Below, piece by piece: positions 26,691 through 35,491 of a DNA stretch of 64,000 nt. A program made the translations under genes and the position numbers. The DNA comes from Isosphaeraceae bacterium EP7 (lineage in GTDB: Bacteria > Planctomycetota > Planctomycetia > Isosphaerales > Isosphaeraceae), in NCBI GenBank assembly GCA_038400315.1, contig CP151667.1:4227174-4291173 (forward strand), given 5' to 3'. A model generated the notes under the pieces. That model was not told the DNA's origin, ran no database searches, and was given only the letters and a program-made list of their open reading frames with translations. The number at the start of each line of letters is the position of its first letter. Positions within the stretch are counted from its first letter, which is position 1.

Positions 26691-27431
26691 TCAGATGAGG
26701 CCGCCATTGGCGCGGATGTTCTGCCCGGTCACCCAGCGAGACTCGTCGCCGGCCAGCCAGGCCACGACGTCGGCGATGTCTTCCGGCCGACCAAGCCGGC
26801 CCAGGGCGGCCATCTGGGCGAACCGCTGCTTGTCCTGCTCGGACTTCCCCTGGCTGAACAGCTCGGTGTCGGTCGGGCCGGGGGAGACGACGTTCACGGT
26901 GATCCCGCGAGGTCCCAGCTCTTTGGCCAGGACGCGGGACATCTGCTCGACGGCCCCTTTGGTGGCGACGTAGGCCCCGTAGGTCGGCAGCATCATCGCG
27001 GTGGTCGACGACGAGAAGTTGATGATACGCCCGCCGTCGGCCATCCGTCGCGCGGCCTGCTGGCAGGCGAAGAAGACCCCCTTGACGTTGACGGCGAAGA
27101 GGCGGTCGAACTCTTCCTCGGTCACGTCGGCGATGGGCGCGTTGGTCAGGGCGCCCGCGTTGTTGACCAGGATGTCGAGCCGGCCGTATCGGCCGATCGC
27201 CTCGTCAAAGAGTCGCACCACGTCAGCGACCCTGCCCACGTCGGCCTGCACGGCAAAAGCCTTGCCGCCCGCCTCTTCGACGGCGGCGACGGTGTCGCCT
27301 GCTGCCTGGGCGTTGCCCGAATAATTGACGACGACCGAGGCCCCCTCCCGACCCAGGCGAACGGCGATCGACCGGCCGATCCCCCGGGAGGCCCCCGTCA
27401 CCAATGCGACCTTCCCGACGAGTCCCGGCAT
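26691..27431 (-). CDS. short-chain dehydrogenase, 3-oxoacyl reductase-like
   Basis: A 246-residue classical SDR starting at the ATG at 27431, with an excellent ribosome binding site (AGGGGGAG on the coding strand). Cofactor motif TGASRGIG, NNAG at about residues 85-88, catalytic Ser in NFSSSTTAM, YxxxK in YVATK, and the terminal WVTGQNIRANGG. The sequence resembles FabG-type 3-oxoacyl reductases and glucose-dehydrogenase-like SDRs. It is not in a fatty-acid operon, so I do not give a fabG symbol. The frame from 27656 is longer but its first 75 residues look non-coding. Confidence 0.93.
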   Translation of the reverse strand: MPGLVGKVALVTGASRGIGRSIAVRLGREGASVVVNYSGNAQAAGDTVAAVEEAGGKAFAVQADVGRVADVVRLFDEAIGRYGRLDILVNNAGALTNAPIADVTEEEFDRLFAVNVKGVFFACQQAARRMADGGRIINFSSSTTAMMLPTYGAYVATKGAVEQMSRVLAKELGPRGITVNVVSPGPTDTELFSQGKSEQDKQRFAQMAALGRLGRPEDIADVVAWLAGDESRWVTGQNIRANGGLI

Positions 27432-27704
27432 GCTGTCTCCCCCTTTGACGACCCGCTGGTTGCACGACCGGCCCGGCCCGAGATCATTGACGGGCGGGAG
27501 CCATGCGACCGGGCGATTGTAACCCGGCGTTGGGGGTGGGGCGACGGGCCTCGCCGGCCGGTCCGATCGCCGCGAGGCGTGCCATGGTCGGGGGGAGAGT
27601 GCTCGGGCGGCCGGCAGCCCGGACTTCTTCCGGGGTAAGGAATGTCCTCCATTCACTCATGTCGCGGGGGCTGGTACGCTCGTCGGGTACCGGAGGAGCA
27701 CGCA

Positions 27705-29036
27705 ATGCCCGTGGAACGACTGGCCCGCCCGCTCGAACTCATCCCGGCGTTTGCATCGACGGTGCTCCACCTACCAACGCGGGTGCGTGGCTACAGGAGG
27801 TTCGCCGTCCTGGCGGTTTATCTGCTGGCGATCGTCGCGACCTGGACGTTGCTCTGGAGGTGGTCGCAGCTGCGTGAACTCCCCGACGTCGGGGATCGGG
27901 CGTTTCGCGTCACGCGCACGCGGCCACCCGCCGAGCTCAATGCCTTCGGCCCTTATCTCAGGGCGATCGAGGGGCTCGGTGAGGTGATCGAGGCCCAAGG
28001 TGGCGTAGCAACGAGCGGGTACGTCGACCAGAACGGGGTGGACCCCGTGATGCGGGCCTGGATGTCGCAGCATCCCGGGGCGATGGAGCTGCTGATCGAG
28101 GGAGCGTCTCGCCCCGATGCGTTCATCGACGTCGAGGGGGGTATGACCGGGGCGAGGGCGACCGCGATCAGGCTCGAAGCGACGAAGAGGCTGGCGGCGC
28201 TCGCCGACGCGGCGCTGATGGAGGCGGGGCGGCTCAGGAGAGAAGGGGACCTGGCCGGGGCCTGGGCGCACTTGATTGCCGCGATCAGGGCCAGTCGTCA
28301 CATGGCGATGGCGGAGCCGACGGCCCGCTTCGAGGCGTCAAACCTGGCCGAGGTGGCGATCGAACCGGTCTTTGAATGGGGCCGCGACCCGAAGGTCGAC
28401 CTCGCCCTGCTGAGACGGGCCCTCGACGAGCTGGCGGCGGCCGAGGCGCTCACGCGGCCAATCTCGGACGTCTATCGGGCGCAATACGCGACCGCCGAGG
28501 AATCGCTCTCGAACTTGCGGCCTCTGATCCACGGGTGGTCGGAGGTGCGTCAGCCGGCGGAATGGCCCGACCCACTGGCGCACACCCCCGCCCTGGAATC
28601 CTTCCTGAACGGGGAGCCCGAGCGGAGCCGCAGGGTCTTGCGACTCCTGGCCGCGAATGACCTCGCCTGGTGCGACCGGCCGATCTTCGAACGGCCGGAA
28701 TTTGCCGAGCCCCGCCTGCGGATCTACGCGAGCGACCCGGCCGCGCTGGCGGCGGCCCGGGCGCTCCCCGCCGACGATCTGGCCCGATGGCTCGACTCGA
28801 GCCTGATCGCGCCCACGCTGCTCTGGAGGCTGGGCGAGGCCGAGCTTGTGGATCGGGGTGACCGCCAGTGGATGGCCCTGCTCAAGGATGCGGTCGCCGT
28901 GCCGCTGTTTACCCGCGAGATGGGCCGCCCACCCGCTTTTTCCGCCGAGGCCATCCGTCACTATTTCCCCGATCCGGCCGCCGCGTTGGATCCAGTCGAG
29001 CCGGGGCCGGCTTCCGGTCGGGTCGAGGAGAAATGA
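27705..29036 (+). CDS. single-pass membrane protein of unknown function
   Basis: A 443-residue protein starting at ATG 27705, with CGGAGGAG at 27691-27698. One transmembrane helix lies near the N-terminus (FAVLAVYLLAIVATWTLLWR, residues about 32-51), leaving a large presumably periplasmic domain. That domain is rich in Ala/Leu/Arg helices with acidic residues; parts (DLAGAWAHLIAAIRASRHMA) look TPR-like but below a level I would call. No catalytic motif. Similar single-helix proteins are common in planctomycete genomes and remain unnamed. Confidence 0.75.
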   Translation: MPVERLARPLELIPAFASTVLHLPTRVRGYRRFAVLAVYLLAIVATWTLLWRWSQLRELPDVGDRAFRVTRTRPPAELNAFGPYLRAIEGLGEVIEAQGGVATSGYVDQNGVDPVMRAWMSQHPGAMELLIEGASRPDAFIDVEGGMTGARATAIRLEATKRLAALADAALMEAGRLRREGDLAGAWAHLIAAIRASRHMAMAEPTARFEASNLAEVAIEPVFEWGRDPKVDLALLRRALDELAAAEALTRPISDVYRAQYATAEESLSNLRPLIHGWSEVRQPAEWPDPLAHTPALESFLNGEPERSRRVLRLLAANDLAWCDRPIFERPEFAEPRLRIYASDPAALAAARALPADDLARWLDSSLIAPTLLWRLGEAELVDRGDRQWMALLKDAVAVPLFTREMGRPPAFSAEAIRHYFPDPAAALDPVEPGPASGRVEEK

Positions 29037-29045
29037 CCGGCGTGC

Positions 29046-29897
29046 TCAAGCCCGGCCGTTGGGCTCGATGAGCGGGCCGTAGAAGGCGGGGCGGCGGTCG
29101 CCGATGCGGTCGACTTCGTGCTTGCCGGGGACCCGGATGAGGCGCTTGGTTCGGGCACGGATGGGGTCGATGTCGGCCTGGAGGATGACCTCTTCGTCGG
29201 GGCCGGCCATGGCAAGGACGTTGCCGGCGGGGTCGACGATGGAGCTCCGGCCGATGAAGCGGAAGCCGGCTTCTTCGCCGACCCGGTTGATGGCCATCGC
29301 GTAGACGACGTTCTCCATCGCCCGGGTGGGCATCATGTGCTCGGCGGCGCACTCGGCGTGGGTGGGCCAGTTGGTCGGCAGGACGAGGAGGTCTGCGCCC
29401 AGGAGCGTCTGGATGCGGCCGGTCTCGGGGAATCCGGCGTCGTAGCAGATGTGCATGCCGATGCGAACGTCGCCGGCATTAAGCACGTCCAGGGGGCGGT
29501 CGCCGGGGTCGACGTGCATGTCGATGCCCAGGAACGGCAGGTGGATCTTGCGATAGGAGCCGACCAGGCCCGAGGGGCCGACGAGGACGCAGGCATTGAA
29601 GAGTCGGTCGCCGTCGCGCTCCAGCAGGCCGAAGACGGCGTGAACTCCTAGGCGGGCGCAGGCCTCGGCGACCTTGTTCGTGGCGGGGCCGGGGATGGTC
29701 TCGGCGTGGTCCATGCCCTCGGCCTTGCTGCCGAAGCCGTAGCCGGTGAGGGCGCACTCGGGGAACGCGATGAGCGCGGCGCCCGTGGCGGCGGCCTCGT
29801 CGAGCTTCGAGAGGATCGCGTCGAGGTTGCGGCCGAGCTTGCCCAGCTTCGGCTCCATCTGCACGGCGGCCACCCGGACCAGTTTGGACGTGCTCAA
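29046..29897 (-). CDS. nitrilase-superfamily carbon-nitrogen hydrolase
   Basis: About 283 residues. The Glu-Lys-Cys triad is complete: Glu in LIAFPECALTGYGFG, Lys in GSYRKIHLPFLG, and Cys in IGMHICYDAGFPETGR. These proteins hydrolyse amides or N-carbamoyl groups, more rarely nitriles; this one resembles the amidase / beta-ureidopropionase-like branches. I chose the TTG at 29897 because GTGAGG lies upstream at the right distance and LVRVAAVQMEP then falls where the fold begins. A GTG at 29933 is the alternative and would overlap the preceding gene by 28 bases. It is the last gene of the YhdT-symporter-M81 operon, 8 bases after the M81 stop. Confidence 0.92.
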   Translation of the reverse strand: MSTSKLVRVAAVQMEPKLGKLGRNLDAILSKLDEAAATGAALIAFPECALTGYGFGSKAEGMDHAETIPGPATNKVAEACARLGVHAVFGLLERDGDRLFNACVLVGPSGLVGSYRKIHLPFLGIDMHVDPGDRPLDVLNAGDVRIGMHICYDAGFPETGRIQTLLGADLLVLPTNWPTHAECAAEHMMPTRAMENVVYAMAINRVGEEAGFRFIGRSSIVDPAGNVLAMAGPDEEVILQADIDPIRARTKRLIRVPGKHEVDRIGDRRPAFYGPLIEPNGRA

Positions 29898-29905
29898 GGT
29901 CGGCC

Positions 29906-31417
29906 TCACTTCGAAGGAACTTGGTCGGTCCACACGGTGCCGGGGTCGAGCGGGAGGATCGGCCGGCGGATCCGATGATACTCGAACAGCCTCGGATTGG
30001 CGGCGGTCAGGCCCGGCGTATCGACCTCGATGACCGTCCCCCCGAGCGGGACATAGGCCGCCTTGTAGGCGACCGCCGCCTTGACGACGATCTGGTCGAA
30101 GCCGTGCGGGTCGAGCCCCAGGCTGGTGATCTGCCCCAGGCTGAACGGCGGATGCCTGAGCGAGTTGACCACGACGGCATGCTCGCCGCCCGGCGCGGCG
30201 GGAACACGAATGACGGCCGTCGGCCCCTGGTCGTTCAGGCGGATCCCGCCGTGGCGGGCCTGCTCCTCGACGTAGAGCCCGTCGTGTAGCGTCTCGACCC
30301 GGCCGGAGACGAACACGGGGGGGGCATTCGTGTCGGCCTTGCCACCGACTTCCAGGTGCACGGTGGCCCCGACGCCGGCGTCGCGGCAGGCCTGCGCGGC
30401 CGCGGGGTCGTGCAGGACGACCAGGCTCGGGCCGGCGTCCTGGCGGATCAGCTCGTGCAGCAGGACCGTGCTGTCGGCCGCGGATCCGCCGCCGATGTTA
30501 TCTCCCAGGTCGATGAGCAGCGCGGGGCGAGCGGTGACCTGCCTGGCCAGGGCGACCGCCTCGGCGGGGCCGGGAGGGCCGGCGGTGAGGGTGGCGCGGG
30601 CGGCCCAGAGGGATTCGCCCAGGAAGCTGGCCTCGCGGCGGGCGAGCGCGGCATCGCCGTCGGCGACGACCACGCAGGTCGGGCCGCAGGCGGGGACGTC
30701 GGCGTAGGGGAAGCCGGCGAGCAGGCTGGCGTCGAGGATCCCGGCCGAACTCGCGAGGATGTTCGTCTGCGCCATCAGGGCGGCCATCGGCCCGCGCCCG
30801 GTCTCCTGGGCGAGCAGGTGGATGAGCATCGGGGGCTTGGAGATCGCCTGGACGGGCCTGATCTGCCCGAGAGCCGCCCGGTAGGCCAGGGTCGCCGCTT
30901 TGAGGCCGCGCGGGCGCTGGTCGACGTGCGGGTACGTCTGGTAGGCGACGAGGGCGTTGGACTGGGCGGCCATCTGCTCCGAGACGTTGGCATGGAGGTC
31001 GAGCGTGACGATGAGCGGCTTGTCGGGCCCGATCGTCCGTCGCACTCGGGCCAGGGTCTCGCCGTCGGCGTCGTCCAGCCCTTCCACGGCCATCGCGCCG
31101 TGGAGCGCGAGCAGGACGGCGTCGAGGGGGCCCGCGGCCTGGATCTGGTTGAGCAGCCTGTCGACGAGGATCTCGTAGGTGTCGCGGCCGACGGTGCCCG
31201 ACGGTGTGGCCCAGGCCATGAGCGTCGGGACGGCCTCGAAGCCGAGGGACTTCGCGCCCTCGAAGAAGCCGCCGACCTCGTGGTGTGCGTCTCCCCAGCG
31301 GTCGCGGATGCCCGGGCCGACTTCGAGCCCGCCCGACTCGAAGCCGCCGAGGCCGGTAGGCGTGGCGGAGAAGGTGTTCGACTCGTGCATGAGGCCGCCG
31401 ACGGCGATCCGGATCAT
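29906..31417 (-). CDS. M81 family (MlrC-like) metallohydrolase
   Basis: A 503-residue protein of the M81/MlrC family, with the N-terminal DUF1485-type domain: IRIAVGGLMHESNTFSATPT, AVLLALHGAMAVEGLDDADG, then VTLDLHANVSEQM. Zinc-ligand-type His and Asp residues are in HGAM and DLHAN. The C-terminal MlrC domain contains LLIDLGDNIGGGSAADSTVL and VVVNSLRHPPFSLGQ. MlrC was described from microcystin degradation, but most homologues are unrelated to it and sit beside amide- or imide-processing genes. Here it is between a sodium symporter and a nitrilase-type amidase, so an amide or imide catabolic role is likely. Cytoplasmic. Confidence 0.9.
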   Translation of the reverse strand: MIRIAVGGLMHESNTFSATPTGLGGFESGGLEVGPGIRDRWGDAHHEVGGFFEGAKSLGFEAVPTLMAWATPSGTVGRDTYEILVDRLLNQIQAAGPLDAVLLALHGAMAVEGLDDADGETLARVRRTIGPDKPLIVTLDLHANVSEQMAAQSNALVAYQTYPHVDQRPRGLKAATLAYRAALGQIRPVQAISKPPMLIHLLAQETGRGPMAALMAQTNILASSAGILDASLLAGFPYADVPACGPTCVVVADGDAALARREASFLGESLWAARATLTAGPPGPAEAVALARQVTARPALLIDLGDNIGGGSAADSTVLLHELIRQDAGPSLVVLHDPAAAQACRDAGVGATVHLEVGGKADTNAPPVFVSGRVETLHDGLYVEEQARHGGIRLNDQGPTAVIRVPAAPGGEHAVVVNSLRHPPFSLGQITSLGLDPHGFDQIVVKAAVAYKAAYVPLGGTVIEVDTPGLTAANPRLFEYHRIRRPILPLDPGTVWTDQVPSK

Positions 31418-31489
31418 GGGAGGCGGCCCTCGTCATTCGTGAAGGTCGGGCGCGGCGGGTGAGAACCGTCCGCCGCGCCCTGGTCTCGT

Positions 31490-33172
31490 TCAGACGGCCG
31501 GGCTCGCGCCGTGGGCGTGGCCTTCCGCGGCGTGCCTCAGGTCCAACGTCGCCGGGGCCGGCGCATTGGGGGGCTGGACATCGAAGAGCAGCGAGACGCG
31601 TTCCTCGTCGAGGGGGGCCGTCAGCAGGCTGACGATGACACCCGCGGCGAGCGATGCGCCCAGGCCCCAGACGCAGGGGTCGAGGCCCAGCAGGTAATAG
31701 GCCACGAACAGGCCGGTGGGCTGGGGGCCGATCGTCGGGTCGACTCCGTACTTATATTTCAGCACGAAGCCGGCGACGTAGAGGCCCATGGTGACGGCGG
31801 CGCCCACCGACATCGCGGCGATCGCGCCGGCGGCGTTGGCCCTGCGCCAGAAGGCCCCCAGCATCGCGGGCATCAGGAAGGCCGCGGCCATCCCGCTGGA
31901 GGAGAAGACCACGATCATTTGCAGGTACTGCGGGGGATTGATCGCGACGACGGCGGCCAGGATGCCGACGCCGACGGTGGCGATGTAGCTCGCCCGCTCG
32001 ACCTCGCGCTCCGTCGCCGCGGGGCGAAGGAACCGCTGGTAGACGTCGCGCACCAGGCCCGAGGCGACGATGAGCAGGAACCCGCTGACGGTGCTCATGA
32101 CGGCCCCGTAGGGGGCGGCCATGATCAGGCCGGCGATGTAGGGGTTGGCCAGCTTGATGACCATCCGCGGCATCACCTCGTCGGGCTTGGCCAGGTCGGG
32201 CAGGATGCTCCTGGCGGCGACGAAGATGAGCACGAGCGGCACGTAGATCACGATGTTGTAGAACACCAGGTAGATGATCGACGTGCGGAGCGTGCGCGAG
32301 TCCTTGAAGGACATCAGGCGGACCATCGTCGAGGGCTGGCCCATGCCGGTGATGGCCCACATGACGAAGAACGAGAAGGCTAAACCGATGGTATGGAAGT
32401 CTCGACCCGCCCCGGGCCCGAAGGCGAACCCGTTGCCGGCCAGCTCCATCCCCTTGGTCGTCGCCTGCTCCATGCCCCCCACCTGCCACAGCGCAAGTGG
32501 GAGCAGGATCATCACCCCCACGGCCATGACGAGGCTCTGGAAGACGTCGGTCCAGACCGCCGCGAGGAACCCGCCGTAGGCCGTGTAGGCGATGACGGTG
32601 ATGGAGAAGATCGCCAGCCCGAGGAAGTAGCCGATGTCGGCCGTGGCCGGGGTGTCCTCGGTGACGAACATGTTGACCGTCTCGGAGGGGAGCACGGTCT
32701 TGAGGATCACGGCGCCGGCCTTGAACTGCGGGACCAGGTTGCAGGTGAGGAAGAACATGACCAGGAGGCTGGTGAGCAGGCCCAGCGTGGGGCTGCCGAA
32801 CCGCTCGCGGAAGAGGTCGGGCAGTGTAATCGCGCCGGTGCGCCTGGAGAGCTGGCCGATGCGCTTGCCCAGCACGCCCAGCACGGTGAGCGGGGCGATC
32901 ATGTACGAGGCGATCCAGAGGCCGACCACCCAGCCGTGGGTGTAGATCAGCGCGGGGAAGCCCATGAAGGTGCCGCCGCTCATGACGGCCGCCGTCAGCG
33001 CGACGGCGAAGGCGCCCAGCGAGCGGTTGCCCAGGAAGTATTTCTGGAGGAAGCCGGCCCTGCGGCTGGCGACCATGTTGGCCACCACGCCCAGGCCGAG
33101 CGAGATGAGCGTGAAGAGGACCAGGGCCACCAGCGTCGCGGGCTGGGCCCTCCCGGGATCGACGTCAGGCAT
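31490..33172 (-). CDS. sodium:solute symporter family transporter
   Basis: A 560-residue SSS-family transporter with about 13 membrane helices. The start at 33172 overlaps the preceding small gene by 8 bases. Typical SSS features are an N-terminal YFLGNRSLGAFAVALTAAVM and the TVIAYTAYGGFLAAVWTDVF motif in the sixth to seventh helix region. The YhdT-type partner just upstream makes it resemble PanF, the sodium/pantothenate symporter. However, its operon partners (M81 hydrolase and nitrilase) suggest another substrate, perhaps an amide or cyclic imide. The C-terminal tail is Pro/Ala-rich with an HAxEGHAHG-type stretch. Confidence 0.93.
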   Translation of the reverse strand: MPDVDPGRAQPATLVALVLFTLISLGLGVVANMVASRRAGFLQKYFLGNRSLGAFAVALTAAVMSGGTFMGFPALIYTHGWVVGLWIASYMIAPLTVLGVLGKRIGQLSRRTGAITLPDLFRERFGSPTLGLLTSLLVMFFLTCNLVPQFKAGAVILKTVLPSETVNMFVTEDTPATADIGYFLGLAIFSITVIAYTAYGGFLAAVWTDVFQSLVMAVGVMILLPLALWQVGGMEQATTKGMELAGNGFAFGPGAGRDFHTIGLAFSFFVMWAITGMGQPSTMVRLMSFKDSRTLRTSIIYLVFYNIVIYVPLVLIFVAARSILPDLAKPDEVMPRMVIKLANPYIAGLIMAAPYGAVMSTVSGFLLIVASGLVRDVYQRFLRPAATEREVERASYIATVGVGILAAVVAINPPQYLQMIVVFSSSGMAAAFLMPAMLGAFWRRANAAGAIAAMSVGAAVTMGLYVAGFVLKYKYGVDPTIGPQPTGLFVAYYLLGLDPCVWGLGASLAAGVIVSLLTAPLDEERVSLLFDVQPPNAPAPATLDLRHAAEGHAHGASPAV

Positions 33173-33491
33173 CGACGGCCCCCTCGCGGATGTCCGCCTC
33201 GAGCTCCGCGGAATGGTCGACGCCCAAATCATCGTCCTTCATGACGAAACCGGCGAACCAGACGGTGAACACGCCGCAGACCAGCCAGGGGACGATCCAA
33301 CCCCAGAAGGCCCACGAGGGGATCCCCCAGATGGGCTTGACGTCGGCCGGGCCCAGCGTGCGGGTGGCGGTGTTATAGCCGAAAAGATACGAATAAGTGC
33401 AGCAATAGATCGTGGCCGCGAGCCAGGCGAGGCCGATCCAGATGGCCTCCCTGCGCGCGTTCTTCAGCACGGGATCGGTCGACTCGGCCAA
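33165..33491 (-). CDS. YhdT/DUF997 family small membrane protein
   Basis: A 108-residue protein starting with TTG at 33491, supported by a near-perfect GGAGGAG site 6 bases upstream on the coding strand. Two membrane helices: AIWIGLAWLAATIYCCTYSY and FWGWIVPWLVCGVFTVWFAG. The order and short length match DUF997 (YhdT), a family usually encoded immediately before PanF-type sodium symporters. The C-terminal 25 residues are acidic. Overlaps the symporter start by 8 bases (ATGCCTGA), implying translational coupling and perhaps a physical complex. Confidence 0.85.
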   Translation of the reverse strand: MAESTDPVLKNARREAIWIGLAWLAATIYCCTYSYLFGYNTATRTLGPADVKPIWGIPSWAFWGWIVPWLVCGVFTVWFAGFVMKDDDLGVDHSAELEADIREGAVDA

Positions 33492-33758
33492 GGCGGGCTC
33501 CTCCGAACGAGGTGGGCGAAACCGATCAAGGAACCGGCGGGTGGTCGGCCCGGCATGCGGGCCGCAAGGGCGGTAGGCTGAACCGTTGTCTCACGCGGCG
33601 GCCCAGGTTGCAACCGGTTACCCGAAACCGCATTACTTGGCGAAAATTCTGCATCAAGTCTCAAACAATCCCCTTGTATTCTTTAGAACTTCCGGTCATC
33701 TTCACGATCACCTCTCCCCTAACGGCTGGTCTGCACCCTCACATCTGAGGAGCAAGTC

Positions 33759-34805
33759 GTGATTCGACGAAATCGTGCGCACGGACTCCGCGCAGGCTTC
33801 ACCCTCATCGAGCTCCTCGTTGTCATCTCAATCATCGCGGTGCTGATCGCCCTGCTGCTGCCGGCCGTCCAGTCGGCCCGCGAGGCGGCCCGCAGGACGC
33901 AGTGCGTCAACAATCTGAAGCAAATCGGCCTGGCGATGCACAATTACGAGAGTGCCAACGGCGCCCTGCCGCCGGCCAAGATCCGCTCGGGGAGCTGCGG
34001 GGCCGACTATCCCGCCTCCAACGGCCTCCCCTCGGGCTGGATCCTCAACACGACGGGCTTCACCATGATCCTCAGCATGATGGAGCAGTCGACGCTATCC
34101 AACGCCTACAACTTCAGCCAGGCGTCGTCGAACAGCCTGAGCTGGTTCCTCTCGGGCAACAAGACGCTGGCGGGCAATGCCCTGGTCAACACGACCGTCA
34201 CCGGCTCAATGGTCGCCGCCTTCTGGTGCCCCTCGGACAATCCTCCCGAGTCGAAGGACTTTGACGTCGCCGGCTTCGGGCCTTACTCGATGCAGAAGGC
34301 CCGCCGCAGCAATTACGGGCTGATGTCCAGCAGGTACACCGAATACGACTGCCCGCCGGCCTCGGCCAACTACAGCGATCGGGGGATGTTCTTCACCGAC
34401 CTCTCCACCACGTTCGGCAGCGTCACCGACGGGCTGAGCAACACCTGCATGGTCGGCGAGATCCGTCAGAAGAAGCTCGACTGGACGGCCGACTACTCGG
34501 TCCAATACTTCGGGCCTTACTGGGGCTCGGGCACGCACACGTCCACTCACGCGGTGGTCTATCCGCCCACGCATGCCAATGCCCCGACCTCCGTTCCGAA
34601 CGCGGGCTGGGTGTTCGACGGGCAGAGCGCCAACCCGCAGAATCTCCCCTATGCCTGGCGGATCAGCGGCCTCCACCCCGGCGGCGTGAACATGGGCATG
34701 GGCGACGGCAGCGTCCGGTTCTTCAAGAACACGGTCAACACCTACACCTGGTGGGCCGTGCAGACGATCTCCGGCGGCGAGATCGTCAGCTCCGACGCCC
34801 TCTGA
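33759..34805 (+). CDS. DUF1559 family pseudopilin-like protein
   Basis: A 348-residue DUF1559 protein beginning with GTG at 33759, preceded by GAGGAG at 33747-33752. N-terminal prepilin signal RAGFTLIELLVVISIIAVLI, then the family signature QSAREAARRTQCVNNLKQIG and LAMHNYESANGALPPAK. The C-terminal DG motif lies in MGMGDGSVRFFKN, and the protein ends SGGEIVSSDAL. The helical N-terminus is expected to be cut and methylated by a prepilin peptidase. The two small lipoprotein genes directly downstream on the same strand are a frequent context for this family in planctomycetes. Confidence 0.95.
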   Translation: MIRRNRAHGLRAGFTLIELLVVISIIAVLIALLLPAVQSAREAARRTQCVNNLKQIGLAMHNYESANGALPPAKIRSGSCGADYPASNGLPSGWILNTTGFTMILSMMEQSTLSNAYNFSQASSNSLSWFLSGNKTLAGNALVNTTVTGSMVAAFWCPSDNPPESKDFDVAGFGPYSMQKARRSNYGLMSSRYTEYDCPPASANYSDRGMFFTDLSTTFGSVTDGLSNTCMVGEIRQKKLDWTADYSVQYFGPYWGSGTHTSTHAVVYPPTHANAPTSVPNAGWVFDGQSANPQNLPYAWRISGLHPGGVNMGMGDGSVRFFKNTVNTYTWWAVQTISGGEIVSSDAL

Positions 34806-34908
34806 GGCGCGGGCCGAGTCGAACTGATGCTGGGGCCGGTCGCCGCCCGATCACCGGCGGCTGCCGGCCGTACTCCGATCGAACAGGCCCCGTCGAGAGT
34901 TCACGATC

Positions 34909-35400
34909 ATGGCTCGCAGGCTTCTTTTCCGACCCCTCGCCGGGGCGGCCTGCTCATTGGCCGTCCTGGCCGGCTGCGGCGAAGACGGGCCAACGCTCGT
35001 GCCCGTCAGGGGCACGGTGACCCTGAACGGCCAGCCGCTGGCCGATGCCGAAATCGTCTTCGTCCCCGACCCAGCCAACACCGACGTCACGGGCGGCCGC
35101 GACAAGTCCGGCCCCGATGGCAATTATCTCGCCACGTACAACGGCCGATCGGGCCTGGCCGTGGGGCGGTACAAGGTCCTCGTCAGCAAGAAAGCCGAGG
35201 CCCCTCCCGGCATGGTCCTTCCCGATGCGATCAAGATGGACCGCGTGCAGCAGGAGATGATGGGGATCCGCAAGGAAATCCTGCCCAGCAAGTATTCCAG
35301 CGCGACGAAGTCGGACTTCGCGGCCGACATCAAGGAACAGGGGGGCGTCTTCGACTTCGACGTCAAGGCCCCCGCCAGCAAGGTCGCCTCCAAGAAGTGA
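34909..35400 (+). CDS. small lipoprotein with carboxypeptidase-regulatory-like fold
   Basis: A 163-residue lipoprotein: signal sequence LAGAACSLAVLAGC with lipobox LAGC at residues 20-23. The mature part starts with VPVRGTVTLNGQPLADAEIV FVP and continues to GRYKVLVS, the Ig-like pattern of carboxypeptidase-regulatory-like domains. Such small proteins are typical neighbours of DUF1559 genes in planctomycetes. The stop is followed by a 14-bp perfect inverted repeat (35417-35460). The Lys-rich C-terminal end (KAPASKVASKK) is probably unstructured. Function unknown. Confidence 0.88.
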   Translation: MARRLLFRPLAGAACSLAVLAGCGEDGPTLVPVRGTVTLNGQPLADAEIVFVPDPANTDVTGGRDKSGPDGNYLATYNGRSGLAVGRYKVLVSKKAEAPPGMVLPDAIKMDRVQQEMMGIRKEILPSKYSSATKSDFAADIKEQGGVFDFDVKAPASKVASKK

Positions 35401-35416
35401 ACTGAACGAATCCCGA

Positions 35417-35460
35417 CGCGGCCGCGTCCCCCATCTCCGCGACGGCGGGACGCGGCCGCG
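35417..35460. terminator. strong GC hairpin between two lipoprotein genes
   Basis: CGCGGCCGCGTCCC (35417-35430) and GGGACGCGGCCGCG (35447-35460) are perfect inverted repeats with a 16-base loop. It lies 17 bases after the stop of the first lipoprotein. No T-run follows, so it could be an intrinsic-terminator-like or mRNA-stabilising hairpin rather than a classic terminator. Confidence 0.6.
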
Positions 35461-35491
35461 CTTCCCATGGCCGACTATGAGGGAAGCGCCC

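Noticed and set aside
29906-31417. Annotation of the M81 protein as a microcystin-degrading MlrC
   Set aside because: mlrA, mlrB and mlrD are absent, and M81 homologues are widespread outside microcystin degraders; only the family-level call is justified.
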